This document shows, piece by piece, positions 10,685 through 22,725 of a stretch of 64,000 nt of DNA. Below the pieces are notes generated by a model, which ran no database searches, had not been told where the DNA came from, and saw only the letters and a list, made by a program, of their open reading frames with translations. A program made the position numbers and the translations under genes. This stretch comes from Bisporella sp. PMI_857 (lineage: Eukaryota; Ascomycota; Leotiomycetes; Helotiales; Helotiaceae). The stretch spans positions 429,140 to 493,139 of the forward strand of contig JAJSPD010000036.1 in assembly GCA_021307315.1 (NCBI GenBank). The letters are read 5' to 3'. The stretch's first letter is position 1. Each line of letters opens with the position of its first letter.

Positions 10685-12782
10685 ATGCCATACGAACATA
10701 CTAGGACTCCAGCATTCGAGCCAACAACGATGGCGACTATCGACAGTGAGCATTCTGGCCTGGTTGAGGCTGTAGCCGCCATGAATATGGACAATTCTTC
10801 GTCGACAGCCGCTGCACGTAACGAGCCAAAAAATGTAGAATCAGGGGGTCTCGATTCCGGATACGCATCGCAGAGTTCCACGCCGGATAGTTTGAAATCA
10901 ACCTTTGTCGACCGTGCTGTCGCAAGCGGAAAGAATCTATGGCCTCACTCTTTTCGAAAGCCAAAGCAGCTCCGTCAATACGACAAACCAATCTCGCAGC
11001 TAACCTGGGATCGCTTCTCAGACCTACGTGAGCAATACGCGGAAAGTCTCAATCATTTTACACGAAGCTTGCCCAATTGTCCCTCAGTTTTGATGACCTT
11101 GCAGGTATTAGGAGAAGACGAGGAGACCGCAGAGCCTTGGGTATTTGTTCAATGTGACAAGGCAGTGTTCAAGAAGATCAGCAACTTCTTCAAGCAGCCC
11201 CTGATTAAGATCGATTTCGAACCCCTCCAACCTGATAATCGCTCCCCTCGCTTACGAGTACTTGTCTGCCCGCTCAAACCGAGGCAACTCGCAAAAGATG
11301 TGGACCTTTCATCGCAACATGATCCTCTTGCTGATGGCGCTTTGATCGAAATCTTTGGTGATAACGATGGTATATTCACGGACACTCTGTGTGGCACACA
11401 AATCATGAATGGACACTCGCATGGAATGCGCCGGGCCACAATGGGCGGAATTATTATGGTAATCGACAGGAAAGAGGGAATGAGACTCTTTGGCATGACT
11501 GCAGGTCACTTTCTTCTTGAAAGGCCATGCGATGAGAGCGAAGATAAACTTAGTGATAACATGGATGATGATTTCTATGCAGAAGAGTCCTTTGAACTCG
11601 ACTTGAGCTCAATTAAGACCAACCTCGAGGAGGAAGAGGAAATTCTTCCACCCGCAGAAGCTGAAGATGAGCGTGGTAAAAAGGCAGATCTGAACAAATG
11701 GTCGAAGGTAGGGAAGCTCTCAGCGGCCTCCCATACTTCTCTTGAGGATGGTCGGAATCTTGACTGGGCATTGATAACAATTGACAACTATTCTTTTAGC
11801 TTGCCAAACATGCTGAATGGGTTTGTGGAATGCAAATCCGGTGGTCCGGAAACGAATGTCATTATGTTGTCCGCTCGAGGACCAATAACGGGAACTTTAT
11901 CTAGTTCCTTGTCATACATAATGCTGCCACCAGGCAAGGTCTTGGTCCGGACATATCTTTTATCACTTTCAGGTGGCAAAAGTAAGTAGCTTACCCCAGT
12001 GGACCGTTCTATGACTCAATTCTAACCTTGTTCTAGCCTTCCAGGCTGGGGATAGCGGAGCTTGGGTTGTAGACTTTGTACCTGGCAAAGTCTATGGCCA
12101 TGTTGTCGCTTCAGATGTGTTCGGCCGCGGTTACGTCGTGCCAATTTGCGACTCGTTTGAAGACATTAAGAACCGACTTTCTGCGGACTTGGTGTCCCTC
12201 CCTTCTAGGCCTGATATTCTTACCTTCAACTTACGCCAGTTTCAATTAGAACCAACATCCCCTGTTAGTTACCAACACAATCCGCTAGTAGACCCAGTCT
12301 TTCCGATAATAAATGCAAGTCGCCGAAGTGTCAGAACATCGTTCCCAGCCGGCGTGATGCCAAAATCTTCACGGCAGTCCTACCACTCCAGTAGTGTATG
12401 GACATCTCCACCATTGATCTTCCCGTCAAATCACACCCCGTCCAGTAGCATCCCAGGATCACACAATAATGGTCATGCATATCGACAAAGAAGGAGAACA
12501 TCATATCAAGTACCAGACTCCGGGTATTCGTCCATGAATACCACGCCAAACCACTCGCCGCCAGTCAGCCCACCCCAAGCTTCAGGAATGTCAGGATCAT
12601 CCCAAGGCTCGCGAGGTCTTAAAATGAGCGTGGCACCTGCCAGTCCTCGTCGTCCTAGCTTTGTTATCCTTGAACAATCCGGAGCTGCTAAGAAGCCTAT
12701 AGATCCAGAGTCTGATCCAACAGGGGAGTTACGTGCCAAGAAGTTTAAAGAGACGGCCACAGCGTTACAGAAGAGGGCATGA
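10685..12782 (+). CDS. Trypsin-like (chymotrypsin-fold) protein with complete triad
   Basis: Two exons, 10685-11981 and 12037-12782, are split by a 55-bp intron (GTAAGT...TTCTAG) and encode 680 residues. The start is the first ATG of the frame; a second, at 10730, is also plausible. Three separated motifs match a serine-protease triad: 'GMTAGHFL' (His275), 'NLDWALI' (Asp360) and 'AGDSGAWVVD' (Ser439). A glycine-rich strand, 'GHVVASDVFGRGYVVP', follows the serine, as in the S1 fold. There is no signal peptide, so it probably acts inside the cell. An acidic insert (about 285-330) lies between His and Asp. The C-terminal 200 residues are Ser/Pro-rich and probably disordered. In fungi such domains occur alone or attached to NLR-type receptors. 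Substrate and activity are not known. Confidence 0.8.
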
Positions 12783-15197
12783 TTACAAACTGAACAAGCC
12801 TCTCGTGTGATGGAATCACAGGGGTGGAGGAATCTTAGAAGAGGTAGATCTTTGCTTTCCGGTGCTTTTTGACTGTATTTAAGCTAGGTGTACGCCAACC
12901 GTTCATTATGGACATGTCCATGGCTTGAAGTACTAATTTGAGCTCCTCTCCTGCTACCAACGAAATGTAATATCATATTCGTTGCAGAGACCTGAGTGAG
13001 CAAAATGAATGATCGCGGTCCTCAATCAAGCCTGGAACGGTTGCAAATCTAGACGGTCAGACTACAAATCAAGGGGGTAAGGTTGTATATCTCGGTTCAA
13101 TCTGGCTGTCCTCAAGCTAATCCCATATTAGGTAGTACCTTGCCCCGCTGCTGGATGTGACAAATGTTACAGCTCCACCTCCAATGTCAACAGACATATC
13201 AGCGATGCAGTAAAAGTCTGAAACTTTTCAAAGCACAAGAATGTTATTCCTCCTGAGAAAGTCAACTGCGACATTTGCGAAAGGACAACCTCTCCACGAT
13301 CCGGTTATGCTGTCATGGCTGTATGAGGGCTTTGCAAAAGTCTCATACCGCTCATGCTTGTAGTGAGTTGTTATCCGGCCTTTGATGGTTTGAAGTTAGT
13401 ATTGATTTTTTGCACAGCTACCGTTGCACCACCTACTCGACCTTCTAAACGGTAAGTGGCATTTGCTCGACGCGAGATTATATAATTGACTAGTGCCCCA
13501 GCAAATCAAACGCGGGGAGTCTCTATTATTCCATTAACTCAACGTTGGAATTACGGTTAAACTCCCCATTCTACTAATGCTGGAAACAATTCAGGCTTAA
13601 TCAACTAAGCACAATGCCTGGAATGTGAAAGTGGTGTTTCTGACCATTCAGCCAATGTGAGAGAAGCCGTCGTGGAAAATGTAGAATCACAACGTCTAAG
13701 CGAGGACATGGATGTATTGGCTGCACTGAACCTCGAACAGTAGAAGCATTTAGAGCTCTGTGTGACAATGGAGAGCTGCTGCTTGTTTGTGAGGAGCTGC
13801 TGGTGATTGGTCCTGAAGTTTGAGTTGTAGACCGCGAGGTAGATGTAGAAGTTAATCATGTATACTTGCATTTGTATTACATCGATAGTAATTAAACGAG
13901 CCGCAATAGAAGTTATCGACAAAAATGTATGTACTGGCTACATAGCATACTAGGGCGGTGACAGCGATACAGAGATCCGTTGGTCTTTTTCAGAAAGAAA
14001 CAATGAAAGAGACAACAAGATAAGCAAACTAATATTCATTACATGTTAATTATTTAATTAAGAACTGTTAATAGAGTAGTTACGGAGATTCTACAAAATT
14101 CGACATGTGGTGCTAAGCCCGATTTACGGACCACCAGTGGTCGCATTAATTGATGACGGATTTGTCAGCAAGGGACCACCAAGCTATCCAGGCTATTCAT
14201 GGCGATTGTTGAGATTCAATAGAGTTGCTGCTGTTGATTCCATAGTAGTGAAAACTCTTCAATCCACCAAAAAAGTTGTAATTTCGCGTTTCTACGCTTT
14301 AAATTTGTTCCGGTGCGCAGCAGAAGTTAGAATTGAATGCTCGCCGGGCTTATAACTGTTACGGAGTAAATCAGAGTTGTAGAATAGTCAATCGGGTGAG
14401 CGAAGTGATATAATACTGTTGTAGAATACAAGCTTGTAGAAAACAAAATAAGGGGAATGCTCAGGTCCTGTAGAGCTAGAACGCGAGCTAAGCGAATTAG
14501 CTATATAAGGAATTCTAAGCGAGCCTCGGCTGCTCGCATTCCCCGTGACAGCTTTATATACAGGAAGCAGGCAGGGGGCAAGTATAAGCGAGTCAGCCTT
14601 GTAGTGTCAAGGGCCGAGCCCCAAAATTTACACAACCCGGGATCGCTAGTATGCTACAGGTGGGTCATCCCTTATCACCCCCCCACTCACTCCCCCATTC
14701 ACTCCTCCATTGATTCAGGACCTAACACACCAACACACACCGATCTTACTGGATAAAACGTGGGTTATGCGGGGTCTTTCGCCGGGTAGTAGTTTAAATA
14801 CCTATATTATTCGAGTAGCTACAGTGGTTCTTTAAAGCGTGAAATGGAAAATATTGAAAGTTATATCCCAACTGGAAATTGGACCGTCTTCCAGTCACTA
14901 AATTACTCTGCAAAGCACTAGCTCTCGACGTAGAGCAGAATCAGGACCTAGGTCTAGCCTTCTTCGCCGGTAGTTCTAGGAAGAAGCTGTAAATTAGAAA
15001 TATAAGCGCCTAGACGTTCGCGTAGTGCTGCGTTTTGAAACCTGGAACTGCTGCTTCAATGTATATGGTAGTTATGACCATAAATACAATACTCATTGAC
15101 CCCCTAACCCTAAGCTTAAGCACCATCTCCTTTTTTCATGTTATACACATAACAGTAAGCTATTGTAACTATAATGTTTGTAAGAAAATCATAACTT
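12783..15197. other. Gene-poor interval with repeat fragments
   Basis: No intact gene is seen. At about 13150-13340 short translated stretches 'GCDKCYSSTSNVNRHIS' and 'NCDICERTTS' hint at a decayed zinc-finger gene. About 14440-14640 holds a dispersed repeat (core TATAAGCGAGTC...GGGCCGAG) that recurs near 23690-23870. Two telomere-like units (CCCTAACCCTAA) occur at 15102-15113. Confidence 0.4.
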
Positions 15198-18100
15198 CTA
15201 TTCTACAACTTGTAGGGTTAGGGTTGCTTTTTTATTGTTGCCTTTAACCAACTCTAGCTTAAACTTCTTATTTTTCAAAGCTGTATCAAAATCACTATTT
15301 TTGATGTAGTTAAAAACATTTGAGTTAGTTAAAAGGCTTGAAACACCAACTATTGTGCCAAAATTACTTGGTATCACTTTTCTTGGAACTATCAAAACTG
15401 CGGTGACATGCAGAAGTACCACAGCTACAAGAAGCGCTGTTAGGAAGTAAGTAGAACTCTGGTTTTGAACTAAACGATAAACAGTGTAGTCTGTTGCCGT
15501 TGCTGTTATATATGGATCCGCTTGAGGAGGGTTGAAAGGACCATTGAAAGGACGACCAGACCATGGTTTGTTATATTGTTCCATCAACTTTGAGTAGTTT
15601 GTGAGAGGTACAGTAGTACCATTGTTGAATGTGAATGTATAATTCATGACTTCCAAGTGGGCGGTCTCATTGTATAAGCGGCGGATCGTAATAGATAACA
15701 ATTGTGTCATTAATAACTCCCAATGCTCTAATTGTGCAGCCAATACAGTGCTTTCTTTTTCTGGGTCCCCAATAGTTTCAATAGGCAACTTGTGACGAGC
15801 ACCAGGCAGATGAACAAATCTAGACGAGCTAGACGACTCTAGATGGGTTGACAAGTGGATCATATCTCCAGGGGGGTAAAACCGGGTAGCACGTTGGGCG
15901 GATTGCTCAATAGGTCTTGGCGGTCTCGTTGTATCGATCACCAAGGATGGCCAGAGTAGTGTTAGCTCCACATCGATTTCATCCACATAGTCTACACAAG
16001 AGTATGCGGCCAAGAAATCCCAGCTCTTTTTGGTGCTGTTGAGGGAACCCCAAATGAATTGCGATGTAGAGCAGTCTGTTACATTCACACCGGCGTCGAA
16101 GAAGTAACGAGGAGCGACTTCATCATAGCAGGGCCAGAGAGGATCAAGAGAAGAAGGAATTCTTTCGCAGTAAGGCCGCCAGAAAACTCCACAGCTGGAC
16201 TTCCATGAACCCACACTATCTTTGTGGGGAATCAACTCGATTTGCAAACTCGCAGTGTAATTTCCATCATATTTGGGCTGTATCGTTGACATTGCGTGGC
16301 GTGTACAATTCGTACCAGGGCGCAAAGCTTTTACTATTGTAGTAATGGTCATATTGTCGGAAATGACTTTCGGAGGTTGTGCCATGCTCAGTTTGGGTAG
16401 AACTAGGTTATGGTAGGTCCAGGCTGGATAAGTAAAGTTGCCACTATTAGAAAGAACAACGCTTGATTTGTCGACACGATTTGGCCGACCGAAAGAAGCA
16501 AACCATTCATCCAATTGTACTTGGACAGCGTGGTGGGCAGGAACTTGTACGACCGAAAATAAAGTTGCGCTAAAGATCGTAAGAAACGAAACAAGAATTA
16601 AAGTACTTGTTGTTACAAGGGTGGGCCACTGTTTTCTTCGACCTGATATATATAATGCTTCCGCTGCAGTCATGTCGGTAAAGTCTTTGTCAATAATCCA
16701 AAACGGTGTTTCCATTTTTAGGCTCGCAAAGGGCATAATTCGTCTTACTTCCCTATCGAAGGAGGCGAAATAGGTGCTGATGCCAACTGCAATTAGAGTT
16801 GGTACAGTAGTCCAGGTGTAATGAATATAAGCATTGCTACCGACATTTCCAATGCCTTTTGAAAACTTAGGTATCCAGAAAAGGATTTGTAGCGAGAAAA
16901 GCGCACCAAGCAGGACGAGAAGAATGGCCGATTGGCAAACTCGTCGTAGGACGATAGGATTATACACCGCACACCCAGTTTTATCAGCCTCGCTTACATT
17001 GTGATCTCCGGTAGCAAGGCCGTAGGACGAAAGCATGAATAGCTGTGCTTCTGATTTCATTTTGCTTTGGTTGTCACCTATTGCTCTGCGCTCTGTTTTA
17101 TAACTTCCTAAAAGCTTAATTGTAGTTTCATCTAGCTTTGAAAGTGCATTGAGAAAATGTGAGCTATTGCCCAAATTGCGTATCGCCCCAGAAAGTGTTC
17201 CAGGTTTGTTGAATAAAAAACTCTTAGAGGGTACCCATAAAGACGTAGCCACTGCGAGAGCCACAGCAAACAAACCCAAAACTCCGCTGATTATATGGGA
17301 GATAAAATGCTTAACAAGCAATCTATTGCGCCGTTCTGACAGAGTACCCTTGACTGTTCCTTTATTATCCCCAATTTGACGTAGATGGAAATGCGCAACA
17401 ATAGAGTCAAATGTCTGATAAAACTCTTTTATAGCGTCGGTCGTGGATTGAAACGTAAGATTGCGCCAGTCAGCGGGTCGAGGCTTGCCCAGGAGACGGA
17501 AACCTTCCGATATCTCGCTAGGCATATCACTTGGCGGCCTACTGTAATAATTCGATGGCCAATATCCATTCGGGTTGTAGGCTGGGTAATTCATGCTGTC
17601 TATGTAGCCGCGGGCGTGGTTTTGATAAAGTCGGCGAACAAGCCAGCCCATATCGCCTTCGAGTAAGGTCGGCTGGGGCGATGAAACTCTTTCCACAACC
17701 GGAGAAGAAGCTTTGCTAGTTGTAACCTTAACGTTGCCTAAATAGTACTTCGGCCTACAGAATATAATCATGGATTGATGCAAGTCAGTACTGCTCTTGA
17801 CCGGCCCAACAAACCTCGCATATCCAAGCGCAAACACTGGCCCGTCTGCTCCCTTACATCTGGAGCCTCCACCGGGGCCAAAATATCCATCAATTATGAA
17901 GAAGAAATTTTCGTTGGAAGACTTGGTTGCGTTGATGACAGAAATTTCTGCGTTGACGGTATTCTGGCACAAACTTGACCGTAAAGACATGGATAGCATG
18001 CGATATCCTCCGAACGATAGACTCTGGTTACTAGGAATTGAAACTTTTGACTCTTCACATGTCAAGTCGGACCAAATTCCTTGAACAACAGCGGTTGAAG

Positions 18101-19013
18101 AGTCTTTCCATCCAGACTGGGGGCTTGTGAATGTCTGATACGCTACCTTCGGGCTATAGCCAAAGGGCAGTGTACGATTTAGGTAGGATATACCAAGGAA
18201 GGTGTCGTATGCCTCTGTGTCGACCATTGAGTAGTCGTGTAGCTCTGCGTCTACACTAGAGTTGTCATATACCACACTTGAGTTGTCGAACCTTGGAACT
18301 CGGGATAGGAGCGAGTCCCTTAGTGGCAAGGGCGTATCATAGGTCACGACGTCGCCTAATTGAAGATATAGTAAACCAGACGATAGAGCAATAAGCACCT
18401 TAGATGCTAGCCCTATGAGAGTGACAGTCGTTACAAGGTAGTGACGGTTTACGGACAGATATAGCAATAACCACTGGCGAAAGCATACTGCTGTAGTCGA
18501 GTTGAATAGTCGTTCTAGCCGGAGATGGGCCATTGCTCAGTTCAATCCAGGGCATTGATCGATATGATTGGTATTCAACTCTAGCCCAAAATGCCGCAGT
18601 TATAACAAACACTTCCCATGGCTATATTAGATCTAAGGAACAGCGATCGCCGTGTCAAACTTACCAGCCGTAGGCCCAAATGTCCATACATAGAACATAC
18701 CCTCCTTTGGTTCAGCGATACCATTGAGCTTCACAAAAACCGCCAGGACGATCTCCACAGCTGCGGCAAGGATGGCAAACCAGGCCGCAAACAATAAAAA
18801 TACACGTCGACGGACCCAAAAAGGTCGCCAAAACTGAGGCCCCTGCTCTTTGGGGATGTGCCCATCAGAATCAACTCCATACGAGTCAGTTTCGGAAGTG
18901 TTCGTTTTGTGGGATAAGTTTGGCTGAAGGAAGGGATGCCGTTCCGATAAAGCTATGCTATCAAGTTGTTCTCCAAACAAATAAGAGGAGCGCTGCGAAG
19001 CCATATTGATCAT
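15198..19013 (-). CDS. DUF3433-type multi-pass membrane protein, one frameshift
   Basis: Exon 1 (19013-18665) encodes 'PFWVRRRVFLLFAAWFAIL' and ends in 'YVWTFGPTA'. A 53-bp intron (GTAAGT at 18664, acceptor ending at 18612) leads into exon 2, 'VFVITAAFWARVEYQSYRSM'. This join reproduces the conserved start of fungal DUF3433 proteins. About 18448-18450 (AAA on the coding strand) the frame shifts by one base from '...IAISVR' into '...NRHYLVTTVTLIG'. It then stays open for over 1,080 codons to 15198, with several hydrophobic helices and many glycosylation-type NxS/T sites. The long clean remainder argues that the shift is recent or a sequencing error. The family sits in membranes and has no defined biochemical role. 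An ATG at 19004 is an alternative start. Confidence 0.75.
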
Positions 19014-19824
19014 TCAGGTTCAATTTGTGAAAGAAACGAATAAACACTAATCGTAGTTTGTTAGTGCTGAGATATCAGGTCCTGGATCTTATCTCAATGC
19101 AACAGCAAAGGGCCCGTGTTATAGAAGACAAGGGCGGATAAAAAGATAAATGAGGAGTTGGGGGATATCTTCGAGCAGGTGGCGAGGCAGAGGAGGAGAT
19201 GCCTTCTTTATTATTGTAGGTGGAATTGAACAGATCAACCAATTCGTGGCGTTTTGGGGCAACGAATCTATTGGATTTCCGCAAAGTTACACAACAGCGG
19301 GATGTAGTCTATTTAAGGAAGCTTCGGTAGAGTCTAGGTTTGGCCAGCGGTTAATGAAACATTCAATGGTAACCAAAAGAATGCTAAAGCTGAAAAAATA
19401 ACCATATCAAATAGAAGGATGGCTCGCTGGGTTTAATATATACATATTTATAACTCAGTAACTAATCCTAGGATATAGGTAAACGGGATTTACCCGTTGG
19501 CCAAAATGCCTTCTATACAAACAAAGCATAGTAGAAGCCTTTCTATTCGGAACAAAAAAAAAGCCGTGTATGCAGATATACTGTAACATTACGTGAATAT
19601 TGGCATGACCTGCACATAAACGTTTTTACAACCGGGCGAGGGTATATGCGGCATCACTTACCAATTATAGCGGAGCCCTAACCGCGAGGCTGGTGACATC
19701 TGGGCCTAGATACTGGGCGGTGACAGGCTCTGCCTGCAAAGCAGGCGCTAAGGCCCAAAACTGGGTCCCTAAATGCCAGCTCCCATATACTACTCTACGG
19801 CTGAAACATTCATTTCTCACTTTG
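19014..19824. other. Unassigned spacer
   Basis: Upstream of the DUF3433 gene I see no other gene. An 83-codon frame (19150-19401, + strand) has no recognised domain. Confidence 0.4.
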
Positions 19825-20004
19825 TGTCAGGTGCCAGGATGTCACGTGCTAAGGGGCAATGAAGGGGGCTTGGTAAAGGCACTGAGACTTGGCATGTATG
19901 GGCACGTAGGGAGTCGCCAGGGGTTCGGAGGGTATAAGTAGAGGACTCGGGACGTATTAGGAAGGGTAGAGATTAGTCTTCGTATCAATATGAGTTGATT
20001 TGTG
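19825..20004 (+). repeat. Partial LTR, family TGTCAGGTGCC, cut by a second LTR
   Basis: It begins TGTCAGGTGCC and follows the copies at 7307 and 47479 up to GATTTGTG. There the second LTR family starts and the expected last 30 bp or so of this LTR are missing. This orders the events: this LTR is older than the one at 20005. Confidence 0.75.
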
Positions 20005-20509
20005 TGTAACAAATAGAGGGCAGCAAGAGGGATTGCAATATAGCAGGTGAGGACACGTATGTTATAAAAGCACGTAGTGAGCAATGTAAGTGTAATAGTA
20101 TTGCATTGATATGAGATGTAGGTATTTGGATCTACGAGAGACTCAAGCTTGCCCTCCTCCAAGGAGTTCTGGCTGCCATTTATGTCCTTCGCCATTCGAC
20201 TGTGTTGTATTCTTCCTTTACAGCCACCAAGCTTATGACTGCTTGTGATTTGCTTGTGATTTAGATATTTCCGAAAGTACTTCAACAGCTGAAGCTCAAA
20301 AGCTGAAGCCTACAACAGTCTAGATCATACTTGTTGTAACTGCAAGCCTGTAGTTGAAAGCCTGTAGTTGAAAGCCTGTAGCTGGCCATGGGCTGGTCGT
20401 TCCGTTTGCAGCCCTGAAGTACTACAGCTGAAAACCTTAATCTTTCCCATAAAGACTTTTATTCCATATCCGAGGTCTTGAGCTGGATTTCCGGATCCTG
20501 GCTGTTACA
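20005..20509 (+). repeat. LTR, family TGTAACA...TGTTACA (505 bp)
   Basis: It begins TGTAACAAATAGAGGGCAGC and ends GGCTGTTACA, with 10-bp terminal similarity. It is homologous to 38328-38721 and 43319-43665. It carries short tandem 'AAGCCTGTAGTTG' units in its 3' half, as does the 38-kb copy. Flanking pentamers (TTGTG and CTTCT) do not match, so the right junction may be rearranged. Confidence 0.7.
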
Positions 20510-20929
20510 CTTCTTACCCGACGTCTTTCGACTTGTTGGAGTTGCTTAGACTGGGCGGACGGGCCAAACCGCCTGTGCCTAATAGGACCGCCCGAAACAG
20601 TGATGATGGGCTAGAGGATTGAGCGGCTATAAATTTCTACATTTATATTCTCTTCAAGGAGATGGCAATAAATAGCGGACACATACAACACTCTCACAGA
20701 AATACAAGTCGATTAAGCATCATCCACCGTAATAAACATAAGAAGCTGTAAGCCGGCTTTGCCTTTGGTCGTCATCGCACCATGTCAAGACTCTCAGGTT
20801 AAGTAACGTTCACGTGTTTCAATTCCTTAATCAAAGCTAAGCCCAGGCAATAACAAGATCGCCTATTCGAATCTCGCGTGAATACAGAGGGAAATAGAAA
20901 TAGTGATAGTATATCTCAATCACCTTACA
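20510..20929. other. Spacer after the LTR
   Basis: A TATA-like GGCTATAAATTT occurs near 20621. No gene is visible. The stretch may be retroelement-derived but matches nothing else in the window. Confidence 0.3.
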
Positions 20930-22725
20930 TTACCCCACATTCAGAAGCATCATAATAATGTCCCATAACATCCGGTGTCTTCTCGCCCTCCTCGGCAATC
21001 CATCTCTGCACTTATAAAACGCCCTAGCATGCATGATGGCGAGATTGGAATCCACAAACATGATCACCAGCCACGTAACCAAGGCCTTCCGTCTCCACAT
21101 TCTGCCAACCACATTTGAGCTGTTCCAGCAAGGACTTGAACTTGCGACCATTAGGATCCAGAAAAAAATGCCTGGCATTTGTTTCCATCTGCTGAGTGGC
21201 ACTTTAGAGAGTTTGCTCTGCAGTTCAAGGATCAGAGATCGAGTGTAGGACTTTGAGAATGGTGTGAGGGTGGAGAGGGAGTGCATGTAGACAAGAGCTG
21301 TGTGTCGGATCGTTGCTGTGATTATGGATTGTTCATCGGAGGACGATGTATCCACTGTGGGATGCTCTTCAGTTTGTCGATAGTGCCAAGATGATGTGCT
21401 TCTTATCTTGGAAGTGGTGATGGTAGGCGCAGGGCACGTGATGGAGAGAGTGAGGTATCTGACATTATCTAAGATAACAGCGGCAGTGTCACTCAAGCCC
21501 AGCTCCTTTCGGCTCCCTTGGAAGGTTGTTGGGCTTGGAAGTAAAGGAGTACTGATGTATGCCGGGCACTCGTCTGGTATTGGGAGGTCCACGTCGTTAT
21601 CTTGCAGGTAAAGCGGGCGCTCTGCAAAATAGGCGAGTTCGTAATCTACACTTGGTAGTTCTTAGTGTTGATGTTAGGAAAAAGGAATTTACTAACCAGG
21701 CTACAAGTTGAGCTATAAGTGGAAACTTCTGAATGCCAGACATTCCACCAATAAGTCGCAGCATTTGTTTTAGGCCTTTCATATGAGACCATGCGGTTTC
21801 ATTTGAGCCCAAGAAAGACTAGACGAGCATCAGACTTGTTTTCTTATCGCTTCGCTTTATTTATTGTGAGAGGCTTACTTCAAGAAGTGCCAAATGTAAA
21901 ACTACAAGGATAAGATCAATCCCAACGGCCATAAAGTCCTGTCCAAGGAGGTCGTTGATCCTGGAATATACGTCTGCCTTGAGGCTCAAAAACTGGGGAC
22001 AAGTCTGTGGGTCGATGCCTCGGTTCATCGCTTTGTAAGTGGATGCGATCAAAAGAAATACATTAGGCATCACAGGGTGGGGTAGTAAGGCTGGCAAGAT
22101 TCCATTGGTGTAGAATTGAGGGGCATCTTTTCCATCGATTGAGGAGAGACGAGGACCAACCCACTGGAAGACTAAAATAGTTTTAGTTCTGTATGCCATG
22201 GTTTTTGATGCCGAGAATCTGAATGCCTACAGAAATAGAAAAGTTCGGTGTTTTGGGGGTTAGTATTGATCGGGTCGAGAATTGAGAGATTGAGATCTGC
22301 CAAAATACCACCAATCGAGCTCAGACTGCTATTACGCAGTCTGCGGTAGGTTTTCGTCATAGTCAAATCCGTGATCGAATTGGCTACGTTTTTCTTCCTC
22401 CCTAATGTAATATTTACGGTTTCCTTTGTCGGAACGTCATTATCTACAATTGCTCCCACCGAAACGGAAGTCCCTGAAGTAGCTTCAAGCTTAGCGATGA
22501 CTTTCACAATACATTTTGGCTGCGGGAACTGTTTCAAACAGCTCCCACAAGGCCCATCTTCTCTTGGGTTGCACTTTGAGAAGTTAGCGATGATGCTCAG
22601 GGGCTGGTCCTCTAAGCGAGGTCCGCAAAACCCACCTTCTGATGCCGTCGGCGACATTCAGTGCATGTTGTCAGGCGCGAACTGAAGCGCGGCTTCGAAA
22701 GTAAAGGCTTCGGCACCAATACCAT
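20930..22725 (-). CDS. Zn(II)2Cys6 transcription factor
   Basis: Five exons can be joined in frame: 22725-22636, 22573-22231, 22171-21879, 21818-21697 and 21650-20930, giving 522 residues. Introns are 62, 59, 60 and 46 bp with GT...AG ends. The first splice completes the DNA-binding cluster, 'CTECRRRHQK' plus 'CNPREDGPCGSC' and a final Cys eight residues later. The cysteine spacing is C-x2-C-x6-C-x7-C-x2-C-x8-C, which binds two zinc ions and recognises CGG half-sites. Later blocks 'FFQWVGPRLSSIDG' and 'WSHMKGLKQMLRLIGGM' and the C-terminal 'WILMVASS...RRKALVTWLV' fit the middle homology region of this class. The start ATG at 22725 has an AACC context. Target genes are not evident. Confidence 0.82.

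Noticed and set aside
19731..19760. A possible tRNA-like hairpin (CTGCCTGCAAAGCAGGC)
   Set aside because: A short inverted repeat only; no cloverleaf arms or TTCGA box in the right place.
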